Source: Struthidea cinerea (lineage: Eukaryota; Chordata; Aves; Passeriformes; Corcoracidae). Taken from it: a DNA stretch of 64,000 nt. A program made the translations under genes and the position numbers. Below, in pieces: positions 11,701 to 26,503 of the stretch. Below the pieces are notes generated by a model. That model made no database searches and was not told the DNA's origin. It saw only the letters and a program-made list of their open reading frames with translations. The stretch's first letter is position 1. Each line of letters starts with the position of its first letter. The stretch is from the NCBI GenBank assembly GCA_013397865.1, contig VZTI01004805.1, positions 996,607 to 1,060,606 of the forward strand, written 5' to 3'.

Positions 11701-14500
11701 TTCATCATGGCTAAATATGACGTGCTCTGTCATTATTGCCATTTGCAATTGTTGGTCAAGAAAGACAATATTCATCTCAATATATTATAAACCCATGTTT
11801 GGATTTGTACTCAGGAAAAGTAGTGGGACCATATACCAGTAGCTTCTCAGTTTTCGATGCTTTCATGTTTTATGAGCCAACAAATTTGAGATTGACTAAT
11901 TGACCGAGAGAGAACTCAGGGGAGGAAAGTAGGTAACACTAATGATCCAAATGTAATTCTACAAGTTGTGAGACAGTGAGTTGAACCAGTACTTCAATGT
12001 AGTGTTAGATGGACTGTGTAGATTTTTCTGATGAAACATAAAAAAATGAGATTCAGTTCATTCATGTAATCGCTAAGAACCCACAGTTATGGCCTGGGCA
12101 AATACACTGGTTGGCACATTACCTATCTAATTTGGAGGGAGGAAATATTTCTCAGCTTAGAATGACCTGTATTTCATCGACAGGAGTTTACCTAATCACC
12201 TGCATATTCTAGCCCAGACCTAATGCTTTATTGTGACAGAATACATGGTTTGCACAAATATTTTTTCTTTCTTCGTGTTGTTATTATTTTTTTTTGAACA
12301 TTCGTAGGGAAAGGTGATACATGTAAGTTACTCTTTCCATGGCCATGCAGAATAAAGTTATAAATAAAATAGTACTAAGTATAAGTCTCTAGCTAAAAAA
12401 ATTAATTTCCTGATACAGCTACCTTAGATTTTTTTAAATATGAAAATTAGGTACATAATTATGAAGCCTTGATTAAACTAAAATTATCATCAGAATTCAA
12501 GACCTCTACTACTACTAATGATAATAATCTTCCTGTTCTTAATCCTTGCAGCTATTGCACCAAAATACATATATCTGAGATTAATAAAACCACATGCCAT
12601 GTTTATTGTACTCAGTATCTGTACACAAGCAAACAAAAGGTATAAACAAAGTGACCTTAACCTAAATGCTAATTTTGTCTTAATCTTGTAATTGCTGCAA
12701 GCAGCTGCATGATAAAGGAAAAAAAAATTAAGAGAAAATGTTGTCACCCTCTTCAGAATGACTTCAAGTTAGGAAATGGTTACGTCACCCCAAGAAATGT
12801 GTTAATAACCCACTATTGAATATTTGCCCCTTCAAATCTCCTCCAAGTCCTGAGTCCTGATTTCACTCAAGTACCTGTGCAGACAGCATAGAGACCTAGT
12901 TTATTAGAAAACATGCATTGTTTTCCATTGCAGTCTTGGCTGGTTTTGACTCTCATAGTAGGATGTCATCTTACTGTAATTTATAGTCCTTGCAGCTTTC
13001 TTGACTGGAACCATATAATGGCAAAAGAGAAATTAGGAGAAATTGGGACCATAATTCTGCCTCCACCCTTTTGTAGACTTCGGATTACCTCTACCTGTGG
13101 CACAAACATCTTGATGTTATGCTAGGATATGAACCCATATTATGAATTAGGTTGTAGAAAAATGGATGCTTTTAAAATAAAGCCCATGGGCTCTTTCAGG
13201 GCTAACACCATAATAGTTTGGTTTGTTTGTTTGTTTGTTTGTTTGTTTGTTTGTTTGTTTGTTTTTAATTGATAATGTACTGCATAACCTGATATATTGA
13301 TTGCTTCTCTTTGGGCCTTGTACATAACACAGATTGTAGTAATTAGTCAGAAGTATGAAACAAGAGTGCATTTCTTAAAAGCAGGCAGTGATAACAACAC
13401 AATAAAACAAACAAACCAAAGCACGTGATAGTGCCTAAGTCTGAAACATATTTGAATTCTTTTCATCAAGTCATACACTTTGAAAGATTCTTCTCCAAAT
13501 TAATTATGATCATGTGTGCTTCAGGAAGCTGAAGTATAAGGATCAGAGACTAAAATTTAGGTCATGTAGTAAGCCTGCAAGAGAAAGGTGACACTAAATG
13601 AAATATGATACCTCTATAAACTCCATTGCATACATTCTTACAGCAAATGTGCACTGCACATTCAAATTTAAGTTAGTCGTCTGATAATATATCTTACCCA
13701 GTTTTTAAGATGTGGAATAGGAAACATTGCCCAAGATGCAAAATAGATTTTTACGAAGCAGATTCAGCTTCAATTTCTTATTGTGAGATGGATTATTTTT
13801 CTTTGTTGGAGGTCCTTTCTCTAAGCATGTACAATATTTTTGTTACGTATTCAGTTATCTGAATTTTCGTAAGGTAAAGTCATGCAGATGTATTTTTTTT
13901 CCTTTAGTATATTTCCTTTAGTATATTGTTCTGGAGATAAAGCTGTCTTTTTTCAGAATGGTGGTGTTAGTCTGATGCATTTGTGTGGTATCTTCAGACA
14001 TGGATGGATCTGGCAATATTTCAGACTCTATGGAATTCTTCTCCAAATCCTCCAGAGATGATCAGAGAATGTGCTTGTACAGACTATGCCAAGGTCACAC
14101 GCAAATAGTGCTAATTTTTCAGTCTATATGTCTGGATTAGACAGGGATTCATTAGATGTAGTCTTATTTTGTAGAATTTATTTGATCTATTTTGTGTACT
14201 TATCTGCAAATAATTTATGACCAACTGAAAAAAATTACTTTGAGCCACTAGTGAAAAATTTTTCTCTCACAAGTCTGGTATGTGTTATTTTGCAGGAAAC
14301 ATGTAATGAAAATATGTTATTTTAGTGGACTTCCAAACATTCTTATCCTTTTGGTGCATTGAAGTGTATTTAATACTGAATTCACCTCAGTTGTGATTGT
14401 TGCTTGGGTGAACATAGTGAAGACAAGGCAGCTTCCATGATCTTTTTATGACAAGAAACTCTGGTTTTGAGAGTGATGAAATTTTTTTCACTTCCTTTTT
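8771..14500. other. Unique DNA, no gene seen
   Basis: I see no supported exon or transposon here. Two open frames overlap on opposite strands at 10851-11238, and a minus-strand frame at 9679-9882 contains two N-x-T sequons. None has recognisable domains or a clear splice context, so I do not call them. The only clear structured feature is the GTTT microsatellite at 13221-13264. Confidence 0.55.
13221..13264. repeat. (GTTT)11 microsatellite
   Basis: Eleven uninterrupted GTTT units, preceded by one more unit at 13216 offset by a single G. Uninterrupted tetranucleotide arrays of this length are usually length-polymorphic. The minus-strand frames across it encode a QTNK-type repeat and are artefacts. 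Confidence 0.97.
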
Positions 14501-15475
14501 CATAGAGTCATGGAATTGCTGAGGTTAGAAAAGACCTTTAAGATCATCAAGTCCAAACATCAACCCAACACTACCACCATGTTCAACATTAGATCATGCC
14601 CTCAAGTGCCATATCCACAAAATTTTTGAACGCTTCCAGGATGATGATTCCGCCTCTTCCCTGGGCAGTCTGTTCCAATGCTTTACTGTCCTTTGTGTGA
14701 TTCCACCCCCCTCCCCTGGTGGAAGTTGAGGCCATTTCTTCTTGTCCTGTCATTTGTTACCTGGGAGAAGAAACTGAAACTCACTACAGAGTCCTTTCAG
14801 GTAGTTGTAGAGAGTGAGAAGTCTCCTTCCCCCATCCCCTCTCCCCTGCTTTGCTCCAGGCTAAACACCCCCAGCTCCCTCAGCCACTCCTTGTGCTCCA
14901 GACCCTTCACCAGCTCTGTTGCCCTTCTCTGAACTTGGTCCTGCACCTCAATGTCTTTCTTGTCGTGAGGTGCCCAAAACTGAACACAGGACTGGAGGTG
15001 TGGCCTCACCAGTGCTGATCACAGGGCGATGATCACTGCCCTGGTCCTGCTGGCCACACTGTTGCTGCTACAGGCCAGGATGCCATTGACCTTCTTGGCC
15101 TGACCCCCACCTGGGCACACTTTGGCTCATACTCAGCTGCTGCTGACCAGCACCCCCAGGTCCTTTTCCACTGGGCAGCTTTCCAGCCACTCCTTCCCCA
15201 ACCTGTAGTGCTGCATGGTGTTGTTGTGACCCAAGGGCAGGACCCAGCACTTCACCTTATTGAAACTCGAACAATTGGCCTCAACCCATTGATCCAGCCT
15301 GTCCAGATCCCTCTATAGAGCCTTCCTACCCTCCAACAGCTCAATGCTTGGACTCAACTTCCTGTCATCTGCAAACTTGACTCAAAAGGGTGCACTCGAT
15401 CCCCTTGTCCAGGGCCCCTCGTCAAGAAGGATGTTAAACAAAGCTAGCCCTGGTACTGAGCCCTGGGGAACACCA
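14501..15475 (-). mobile_element. CR1 LINE fragment, about 975 bp, antisense
   Basis: This is the longest CR1 piece in the window. The left edge 'catagagtcatggaattg' is the decayed 3'-terminal octamer repeat in antisense, followed by 'aagaccttt..gatcatcaagtcc'. Successive antisense CR1 landmarks are in the expected order: 'ctgggcagtctgttccaatg', 'cttgtcctgtcatttgttac', 'ccaggctaaacacccccag', 'aactgaacacaggactggag', 'ttcttggcctgac', 'ctttccagccactccttccc', 'catctgcaaacttgact', 'ttaaacaaagctagccctgg' and 'tgagccctggggaacacc'. It is 5'-truncated on the right. It is GC-richer than its surroundings. The two short frames inside are shadows. Confidence 0.93.
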
Positions 15476-18400
15476 ACCTGGGGAACATTTGAATAAGTCT
15501 AGTGCAAATATAGTGTTGCTGATCTCAACTGGCAAGGTTTGTAGGCCTTTGGTTATTACTCTTGCACTTCACGTGTAAGGATCTGTGCTTCTGCTCAGAT
15601 CAGTTGGCTAATTGCTGTTCTGGAGGCTGACACTGATTCCAATTCATTGGGTTGCATACAGCAGATGAAGATGCTTCTTTGTTATCACCCTATGGAATAT
15701 CACGAGACATTGCTTGAAGAAACCCATTTTTGTTTGATTGTCTTACCTAAAACCCTATAATGTGAGTATTTATGACATGCATTGACAGTTGACTTCTACC
15801 TTCCTTATAAGAATGCAAATCTCTGCAAATCCATAAATTTCCTTTATACAAGACGTTTGCTTTTGTGTGGAATGGTTTACCCTTATAGAGCATCTTTTCC
15901 ATCCGAGTGACTTGTCTTTTCAGGTTACATGCACTTTGTTGCACATTCATAGTTTGCATTTTTTTCCTCTAAGCCCTGTAAATTAGGCATTCCTGCTTGT
16001 CTGCTCTATAACATGAGATTTATAAGGCTTATTTTTGTCTTTGCCATGCCGTCATACTTTATTTACAATAGAAATATAGCAAGTTATTTCTTCAGATCAT
16101 ATTTTTTTCTGTAAAACTTATGTTTTTTGACTTTGATTCCCATGTATTAACATTTGTCTGCTAAGCCAGCATTAGGTTGTCTTATGGACATACATCACAT
16201 GATGAGCTGCTGTATTTGAGTAGAAAATATTTGTTTGCTTCTTCTGCACATGGAGTGTATGTTCTGTTTATATATTACAGCGCTTTTTTCTTTTGATATT
16301 TTTCGACCATAAATCTTTTCATTGTTAGAGTCCTCAGGAGGCCTGAACAGAAATCAGTTTCCTTATGCTGACAGAAGCATTGATATTTCATGAAGTATTT
16401 CTACTCCAGAACAAACTTGAGATCTCCATCTCTTTGCATGATGACTCCTAGGAAACCTCAGTTCAAAAGGTCCTCTAGTCAATATTAAATTATTATATCA
16501 GCTTTCCTTATTGTGTGTTCCAATACGTACATGCTGGTAAATTCCTGCAGGTTATCCAGGTGAGGTCTCAACAAATTGCCTTGTCATTGTTTTGGGGATT
16601 TTTTTTGTTATAATTAAAACATAATGAATTTTTAGGACAAATTTTCTTTTTATTTAAAAATGAAAGATTCTTATATAAATCACTGGGTAGTTGAACCATC
16701 AGTCAGGGAAAAAAATCCACTATAAATTATTAAATATTTTGAATGTCTTCTTTTTTCCATTTGAGATGAATTTATATTACAAGAACTACTTCCCTTTTAG
16801 GATATCTTTACAATTTCCAGAAACTGAATTAAATTCTGATTTATTAAATGGAAATTAAGAACAGGTGAATGATAGTAAATCAGTACTTTAGGACCCAGTT
16901 CAGCTTAGACAGAGCAGAGAGACCAGGCCACGGGAGTTTGTGGTCGTATCACACAAACCTTGCATATGATGTAGGTTGCTTCTTTTTCTGCTACTCAGAT
17001 GCTGTGCCCACTCTTATTTTGATCAGCATTTTTTTGCTGTTCAACAAAGAGCAAAGAAACCAGACATTTAACATCCCCTAAAATGATTTTAGACCATACA
17101 GCTGTGTTTTTCAGCCTCCATTGGGAAGCAGCTTTTAAATTAGGGATTGTTTAATGGGTTTTTTCTTATAATTTTTTAAAAAGTGCTCTACAGCTAGTCC
17201 TACGCGCTCTTCTGTTTTGAAACTGGTGTCTGAGAATGTCTTCCACGTGTGTGTGACACCTTCTCTTATAGTACTAAGCCAGCAGTTTCAGTCACTAAAA
17301 AGGATAAAGCATTTTGTTTACATGCCTCTGCAGCAGATCAATGAGATGTTTTCTGCAAGAATAAAAGGGGAAATAACAGGAATAGATTTTGGAAAATGAC
17401 AGAATTTCATTCAAAGCCCAGTGCTTAATATTTTAAAAAACACATAATATAGCTCATTCACCTTTTCCAGCTTTTGTTTATACACCTGCCTTTAAGCCTG
17501 GTCATTTTAATCTTGCAAAAGCTAATGGCCATTGAAAGGGCACGAACTTTCCTTCTTCTTCAATTCAGCTGCTTTTTCTCCATCAGCTCTTTTACCAGTA
17601 TCAGCATTCACAAGGCTACACCCTGACCTGGATAGCAACAGATCCAGCTCAGAAAGAATTTCCACTTTTACCTGCACAAGGGAAAGCAGTGGGAGTCAAC
17701 TACTTTGGAGATGAGGAAAGGGTGATTGTCCTTTTTGGATTTTTGCTAGATAAAGAAGCATAATAATTTTAATGGCTGTCTTTTTATTTGCATGTTGCTT
17801 TTGGAAGCATATTAGTTCAATACAGTCAGTGCTTGATACTAGCTACTTCCTTCCTTCATGAGATCCTTTGCACTTTGGGGTTTTTTCCTGTTTCTTGAGA
17901 CATTAGTGGAAATCACATGCTTCCTCTCCATCAAGAAGGAAAATTCAGTCTACATTGTATTTGTGGTACCCTGTATTGTCATTTCCTTCTAATGGCAAAC
18001 AAGCCCAATGTATTCTTCCTTTCACCTCCCTCCTTACCCCATACTCAGCACTGAAATACTCCAGGAATTATTGCATTTCTGGAGCCTCTGAGTTCTTCTG
18101 GTTGTGCACAATATCCATTAGACTACCATCAGCAGGAATAATATTCAACCCAATACATTCTTTACATGTCTGATTATCTAAATGAAGTATATTCCAATGA
18201 CTGTGTACATAATTGACTAAGAAATTATTTTGTGATCCTTGCCTGAAAAATTCTATATTTTAATGATGTGTCTTGATTTGGGGCTTTTGCACTCCTTAGC
18301 TTTCTCCTTGAGCAGAAGTAGTCAAAAATTATGTTGATGGGGTCAGCAAACACAATGCTATCATTGCCCTTGTTTTTTAATTGTGTCAGTACAACTCATC

Positions 18401-20938
18401 ACTCCCTGCTTAAGTTTTGACTTTTAAATTCTTCTGAAAACGTAAACAGGCCAAGCTGTTCACTGTCTCACATCAGTCTTACACAGCTAGCAAGTCAAAA
18501 ACACTTGATGTTGGTGTTTGTATACAGTGCAGCTTCATAGTAAATATATTTAATCAACTTAAAACCAGAGAACTTTTCTTCCTTCTTCTGTTTTTATTTA
18601 TTTTGAGTACAAAAGGTGGACACACATCTCTGTATACAGATCTATTGTGCAGTTTACCTATATGTAAGTCCAGTATTTAAGTGCAGTTCATCCTGTACAT
18701 GTTTATCGGTAGTGGAAATGTTATTACAAAGACTGGATAAGCAATCAAGTCCAGATGCTTCTCTCTCTCTTTAAATCACCTTAAACTGCAGCCAGCAGGA
18801 GGATTAACAGCGGTGCTTGTATAGACAAGCAAGTATATGGCAGATGTTAAGATGTTAAGACATCACTGTCTCAAAACATCATGGGCACAAAGAATTGTTT
18901 CAAAGGGAAAGAAGTAGAATGACAGGTGTATCTACAATAATACCCTTATTTCCATAAGGCATGCAGTGATTTTTGTTTTCTTTCAGATAGGAGTTTTTAC
19001 CTTTAAAACTTTCTCTTCTATTCTCAGTAAATCTTTTGGTTTAAAAAACCCAAAAAGACCCTTCACTAAATTCATGTGAATTTGCACAAGCCATTTACAA
19101 ATACAGACAAATATTTCTTCACTGTGTTGCTGCAATATGAGGCTTTTTATCTTTCTGTGCCCCTTTTGAAAAAATATAGCCTAAGGGCCTTAGACCCCCT
19201 AAACAAACCTGAAGATGATCAGGATGGGGTCTATATCCTGACAGGGTGGAGAAATTACACCACAGCCCAGTGTCAGAAAATATGGACAAGGAGATTGGTT
19301 CCTCCCCTGTGTCCATGAGTGAACTACGTAAGTAGGAGGGAAGTATGAGAATGCAGGCACAGTTTTCTGTCTGATGTTAGAAAAATGAGAATTCTGTAAA
19401 TCTTGGTTTCATGGTAGGAAAAATGCTGGCCACTGGTAAATACTGCTTCTTTCTTTTTTTGACTCCGATCTCCCCCCATCATCCCCAGAAAGGAGCATTT
19501 GGAGCCTTCCTTACTCCATTCTGTCCTTGAAGAGTGAGGGGAGAAATCTGTCTAAAAACACTGGAAGTCCTGGAGAACAGAGGGAGTGGCTAAGGGCAGT
19601 CTTGCAGTGCATACCCAGGAGTGCCAGAAACCTGAATAGTTTGGGAACTCTGTAAGTTTTGAAGGCTGGAGTTTGTAGGCAGACATCCAGATGCAGTTTG
19701 GCATGCTCGGTGTTTTTTACAAACACTGACATTGTACAAATGCATGAAAACTACAACTCAGCAGGATGCTGTGATGGGCATTGTACAAACATAATACATG
19801 AGTGAGTCTAAAATTATTGCAGTGAAAGCGCCAAGAAAGAAGCAGAGAGATGCAGATATTGGGTATTTGTATAACCCATACCCCAAGCTGTAACACACAG
19901 AGCAATGCAGCTGAAACCCTGCTGCTTTCCCTACTTGTTTCAAGAGCTGGTGATTTCTGGTTCTCCAGGGGAGCTGTGAACTGTATGTGGTTACTGTGAA
20001 ACTTGGAACTGTCTGCAGAAATGATTCACTTGAAAGTACCATCGCAGGGGTTTGTCTCAAAATAATGACATTGTGCATTCATTTTAATATATTACAATAC
20101 TTAAACTATACTTTAATGCTCACTGTATTAGTACTGGTCCAATTTTAACAGTTGTTGCTGTTATTGTGCTGCTATATTTTATTAAAATATTTATGAAAAC
20201 ATTTATTAAAACATTTTGTTTAGTATCTTATCTATCCAGTGATGCTGTCTTTCTATATTTCAAATCCTCTGAGTAACAGCTTCTTTGTAAGTTCATAATC
20301 TTGATGGTCTTGAAGTCAATTTGTCCTCATTCATGAGATCATAATAATTTAAGGATCCCTGCCTCGTTATTTGACTGACTTCTTTTCAGAATATAGATTT
20401 TTAAGAGTGAACCAACCTTTGTTACAACTATGGTGTATCTGTAGACTGTAGAAAAAAAGACAAATGTTCTCTGAACAGTCTGCTGTTTTGTTTAGTCTCT
20501 GCTCCTCCAATCTTGCCTGGTGAAAGCTTTTTTCTTTGAATACTGTCAAACTTCCTTTAATGTTGATGTTTATGGGAGTTAGACATCGTGTGAATACTCT
20601 TTTTGATAAGTAAGTGTAAGGTCTTTTCTATTGTCATCTTTCAAAAGTAGCTATTCTTACAAGTGCATGAGCAAGTTGCAGAAGTGGTGGATGTCAGAAG
20701 AAAGACTCATGCCTCAGGGAGGGTATCATCTGGAAGTAAACAAAACAGTGGTGTGTTTCACCTACTGGAAGATAGAATATTATTGTGTGTCTTCTGAGGA
20801 GGAAAAAAAAAATACATTTCGTATGTAATATCTTGAAGTATTTATGAATTTATAGCAATGACTTTGAAAAGCAGCTACAGTGATAGAGTGTAGAGGTGTT
20901 ATGCCTGAGTTTCATTGTGTTACCTAATGAGAACACTC

Positions 20939-20954
20939 ATATATATATATATAT
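20939..20954. repeat. Short (AT)8 repeat
   Basis: Eight AT dinucleotides in a row, too short to be highly variable. Recorded as simple sequence. Confidence 0.9.
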
Positions 20955-23900
20955 AATATTTGAATATCATCTTATCAAACAACTAGAAATTAAGATTTCT
21001 TAATGACTTGTTTTGTATGTGCAGAATATCTAGAACAGGATTTAAAATACAGCTTAAGCGAGGGATACTTAAAGAAGTGTACCCAAATTATGATTACTTT
21101 TTTTTATTCAACAGGTGGTTAATAGCTCCATTTCCAGGAATCATTTCTTTGAGATCAAATATAGGCTAGAACAATTTTCCTAGCTCTCAGCTAAGGAAAG
21201 CTGTGCAAAATAGCTATATTCATAGAACCAGTATCTCCTTAAAAGGTCATCAGTGTCTTTCTGAATTTACAGTAGTCCTTAACGAAAAATCATCTGTTGC
21301 CTCCCCACAAAATTTGCCAGTACTTCTTTATATCTATTGAGTTGCTCAGATCTCATTTATTTTTATAACAAACCAGACATGAAATGGCTATCCTTCGTGT
21401 ATGTGGTGTACTATGCAGAAACAAAGGAGCATGAAAGTGTCATAACTGTACCCATATCAAATTCAAACACAGCAAGTAGCTATGCTTCAAACATAGCTTC
21501 AAACACAACAAGCAGGAAAGCCCTCAGAATACCAGCATTGTCCCCAAAACTCAGTGAGTTAAAATCACTGGGAATCTCTTCAACAGCCTGTCGAGATTCA
21601 TCAGGGTTGGTAGAAACCTAACTTTTGCTTTTCTCCACTGAAATGCTGCTGACTTCACCAGATACAAGAAGCAAGATAAAGCAAACTGAAAGCACTTCCA
21701 TCCTTCTGAGGGTTCTCTTTCCACTGTCATTGCTTTGTTTAAATAATAAAACACAGTGCTCTACTCTCAGAGTGGCACAGTCTGGGTCATCCAGAGACAT
21801 TTCTGCTACTGTTACTATTTACTGCCATTCCACATCATTCCTATATAAGTGGAGATTTTATCACTGTTGCAGATACCAGGAGCTCTGTTTGCATGTTTGG
21901 TGAAGCAGCCTCCTTTTTAACACCGGCCTTCTTAGAACTGAACTGTGACTTCCTCTTGGGGGGTGTCATCTAAGAGTACTTGCACGTTAATCATAAAGGA
22001 AGTCCTTGCTTTCTAGTTTCATGATATAAATGAAGGTTTCTCAGAACTGCATTCAATTTGGAAAGTCATGAAATGGATAAAAACACACTGCTCTTGTTAA
22101 AAGCTAGCATATTATGACATATTTTTGACACCTACAGCTTACCTGTGAAAGCTTATTAAATCTTGGACAACAGTAGTGCAACGTCAAGAATTTGAGGTAA
22201 ATTTTCTGCAAATACAGGAGTGATTCTGTGATTGTGTGATTTTTATTCTAGCAGTCAGCTAAATATTTTACTGTTCGCATACATACAGGTTCATGAAGCA
22301 GAGCTATTTTAACACGTGCCCTTTTGTTTTGAGCAGCAAAGAGTTTTCAGCAATATTGAATTTGGGTTTTATTCAAATTTTTAAACAGTCTTTTTGGTGA
22401 TACTTTGGCTTGAAGGCAAAGCAAAATGGCTTCCTGAGAGCAAAAGGGCTTCCTGAGAATAGAGATTCTATTACTCACATTGCTCTATTTCTTAATTTCA
22501 GCAAATGATGAAGCTGATTATTTGTTTTCAGGGAACAAATGTAAATGGCTATGTTTTGAGCTACTTTAGAGATGGAGCATTTGGCTTAAAAGAGAAATTT
22601 CAATTTAAATGTATGAACATGAATACTGACTCTCTAACAGATTATCTATTTTTGTGGAAATGGAAAAGGTAATTTAAAAGAATTGACAGAACATAACTAG
22701 ACTTCAGAATACAAGGGATTGTTTATCATTTTCTACTGCAAGAGAAATATAATTTTTAGCTCAAGTCACAATCCTTCCGATGATTTTTTTTTTAATTAGT
22801 TTACCAGAAAGGAGAAAGAAAAAAAAAAAAAGAGAGAGTTATTTGTAATATATCAAATAGCTGAGCAAAAACTTTACATGGTATTGAGCTAACAGGAAGG
22901 TGCTTCTAGTCAAATTAAATGTTGGTCGCTTGATTATTCAAAGGTTCCACATTGCATAGAATAAGTAATTATTGAACCAGGACTTAGAACTCTTATTTGT
23001 AAATGTGAGTTACTGCCATAGCCATCTGTGGATATGTCAGGAGCAGAAGCTGATAGCAGAGAGAAAGACAGACAGCTTCCATAGAAGCTGTGTACAATCT
23101 CATACTGTGGCAATGGCAATTTTGTGTGAGCTGTAAATTCCTGCTTCCCTATTGGTCATTTTCTCTAACCCATATATTTCTTCCCCAGGTATAAACCACT
23201 GCCACTATAGCAGGGAAGAATGCTGATTGCTGAAGTTGTTTGAATGGAAAATAAAGGAAACATCCACTCATTATATGCCATGAATTATTCCTTCTATATG
23301 CACAAATCTTTCTGTTTCCATCTATCTGAAGAAAGTCTATTTTATTGACTTGTATCCCGTATTACACGTCTCTCTGTTCATTAAACTCAGGCAGAATTGC
23401 CAGTGGAATTTAATACAGGAGTACCTATTAATAATCCTCACAATTTAGTTAATTTCTACTAATTTATAACTAGTATTATCCCAACTAATGTCAACCAGAC
23501 AGAATAATGATATTTTTACAATATTAAATAATTGCAAAACATTATTTCAGTGTTGTTCAGGCTAAGAACTTCATCCGCAAAATATCCAGTCTTTCCATTT
23601 CTGCTCTGCTCAGTGTGTGTTCATACCTTCTATGAAGATGGGAAGAAGGACAGGATTTTTCAAGCAAAGCCAGACACATTGTGCCATGCTATGAGCAGCT
23701 GTACTGAATCTAGGAGGTCTTGAGGTTTAGTGGAACCAAAAAAGACTACAGCTGTTAATACCATAAATAATCAAACTTCTCACTGGAACTGTTTCACTTT
23801 GTACTCTTATTCATTTGCTGTGCTATGTTAGAGCAGCAGGAAAGGTGTTTCAGTCAGGATGTTGAAGTACAAAACCTGAGATCTCTTTATGACTTAGATG

Positions 23901-26451
23901 GGAAGTATCTTTGTTCTTCTGAATAATTCTTTTGTATATTAAAAAACTGAATTAGGTATGAAATCTGGGATCATCAAAATAAGGCAACTTGCAGTTCATA
24001 AGGAAAAAAAAATCACTTCAAAAAGAAGTTGAGGGAAGACTCAGGAAAGGAAAAGCTTTGGAATCCAAATGAAAGGTCTAGAGTAGCCTTTTTGTCTCTG
24101 TCAGGGGTACTGGGAAGAAGAATTAGATGTGCAAGTCAATAGTGTGAGGAGAATATACTGAGCATTAGCTCTCTTCCATCTCTGAAAGTCTCAAGGAAAG
24201 CAAGGCTATAAGATACTTTTAAAGTCTTTTTTCTAAACTTCATTGGTCCTTTATTCTGGAAATTCTTGCTTCCCCTGCTGTCCCTTTTCTTTTACCCAAA
24301 ACCTAGTGATGATTTAATTTCCCACAGAAATCAATAGAGGTTTTAGAGAAGGTTAGGACACTTTTTAAAAATTACTAGCTCAGAAATCTTGATGATTTTG
24401 TTCCTAATGAAAAAAACCCAAACAGATTTTTCAAAGACACATAGAAACAGGAAAGGTATTTTGTTTCATGAGTGAAAATTAAATCCAGAACCAGATGGAA
24501 TTAGAAGTGAACTGCTAAAGTGACCTTCATGTGAGTTGAAAGTGTATGCATCTTTTATGATCTCTCATAGCATATAAAACATATAGCAGCCAGCAATACT
24601 GGAACACATCCCTCAGTCAGCCCACCTCTTTTCTGCTGATCTCACTCATATCCTGGGGCTTTTTGTGTTTTGTTCAGTTTTAGTTTTTTGGGTTATTTTT
24701 GGCAAGACAGGCTGTGCTACGTAAATATTTACGTTTCATTCTCATTCTTTCTTGGCATTCTGAATAACACATACAAAGACTGTGCATCTTCTCAAAATTT
24801 TTCCTTTTCTCTCTCTCCAAAGGTCTTTTCTACAGAACCTTTCAGTGAGAGACAGTCTCACAAGTGCTTAGGCATTTGAAATACTGTTTGAAATATCAAT
24901 TTCCATTTAATAAATGGAGTACTAAGCACTGATTGACTTACAGGCCAGACCGTGTCTGGAAGGCTGCAGATTTTGGATGTAAATGTATGTGAGATGGCTT
25001 GATACCTTATTGCTGACTGGTGTCCTCAGAGGACTTTGCAGTAGTATTCTTCCCCTCTCACCAAATGCATGTGCACTGGAGTAACATCTCCTTCTCAGCC
25101 ACTGAAGGGACGCTGCCTTCCACAGGAACAGCTTTTCTTGGTTGCTCAGGGAGGTAAAGAACATTATCCTAGCTTTAAACTCCTTTTTTTCCACTTTTGA
25201 AGAAGCTGGTATCTTATCCCCTGGGACACCAGTGTAGGTTGTAGCACAGTGTTTAATCACCCAGCAGGACAGGCTGAATACCCCTTGCACAGGATTTGAG
25301 GAGAGTGAAAGTACTGTGCATATAATCTCCTTTTGTGCATCCACAGGAGCTAGGCTCGAGTGGATTACAACATATCTGGGTGTAGAGTACCCAGAGGATT
25401 GCTAAAGCTGCAGTCAGCTGCTCATCAACAGCACTTCTTGTACACATTTCTAGGAATGACTGTTCAGTGTATAAAGGGTTGTTCATAGAAGTTCTACGTT
25501 TTCCTTTCTTTCATTTCCTAAACAATGTGGCAAAGCTCTTTGTGAAGTGAATCCTGCTGAAAGTTTGGAGCAGGCAGTGAATCTATAGTACAGATGTCCT
25601 AAATAGACTTGGGCATAAAGAGGCTTAAGTTTGAGACCTCTTAACCTGTTGATATTAATCCTATGCATTTAGTAAAGCTAACGTATAGCTTCTCTGCTGG
25701 TGAGTACAGGTTGTGTTTGTGAAATTTCTCCTAAATATTGAAATGTATTGTGAGTCTGAACATAGAAAGTGAGGTGCAAGTTTTATGTGTTAAGGCATGT
25801 AAGTGTCAGAAAGCAAAGACACATTCTAAACAACATCCTGTCTCTGACTAATGCTTCCACCTTTGTACAACTCTTCAAAGTATCTTGCAGAAGATATAAA
25901 TTGAAAAGTTTCAGCTTTACCCTGCATAGTAAATGTCTGGCATATTGCAGAAGCATAAACATATGCATGTATAGCAATCATGTCTGACAGAAGAGTGAAT
26001 GGTACAATTATTTTTCATTATTATCTAATCCTAACTCTTGTTTTCCGTATTATATAGAAAAAAACCCTTTTGGTTAATTATAGTTACTTTTTACTGGATT
26101 TAAGTTTCACTTAATATCTCAGTGGTTTTTTCAGTTTTCACTTATGATTTGTGATATCCATGAGCATTTATCTTAATCTCTTCTTCAAAACAGGTAGTTC
26201 AGGTGCTCACTCTCATACATAATATGTCTTTTCCATACTTAGTTCAGCTGTATCACAACTGGGGGGTTTGGCATACAGTAAAAACTCTAAGTGAAACTGA
26301 GTGAGCCACCTGTGTTTGATCTGTTCCTTAAACTCGACCTTCACTATCCATCCAACATGACTTCTTTTCTTTATAGATTTGACTGACCTTCTCATGCATG
26401 TTTATCTGAGTAATTAGGATTTCTTATAAAACTAGTTGGCTGCTTTTTGCC

Positions 26452-26503
26452 TTTTTTTTTTTTTTTTNNNNNNNNNNNNNNNNNNNNNNNNNNNNNNNNN
26501 NNN
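26452..26503. other. T16 run followed by a 36-bp N gap
   Basis: A run of 16 T bases (26452-26467) ends directly in 36 N characters (26468-26503). This is a small assembly gap of estimated size, most likely where reads failed at a homopolymer or adjacent low-complexity sequence. True sequence and length are unknown, so nothing can be annotated across it. Confidence 0.98.
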
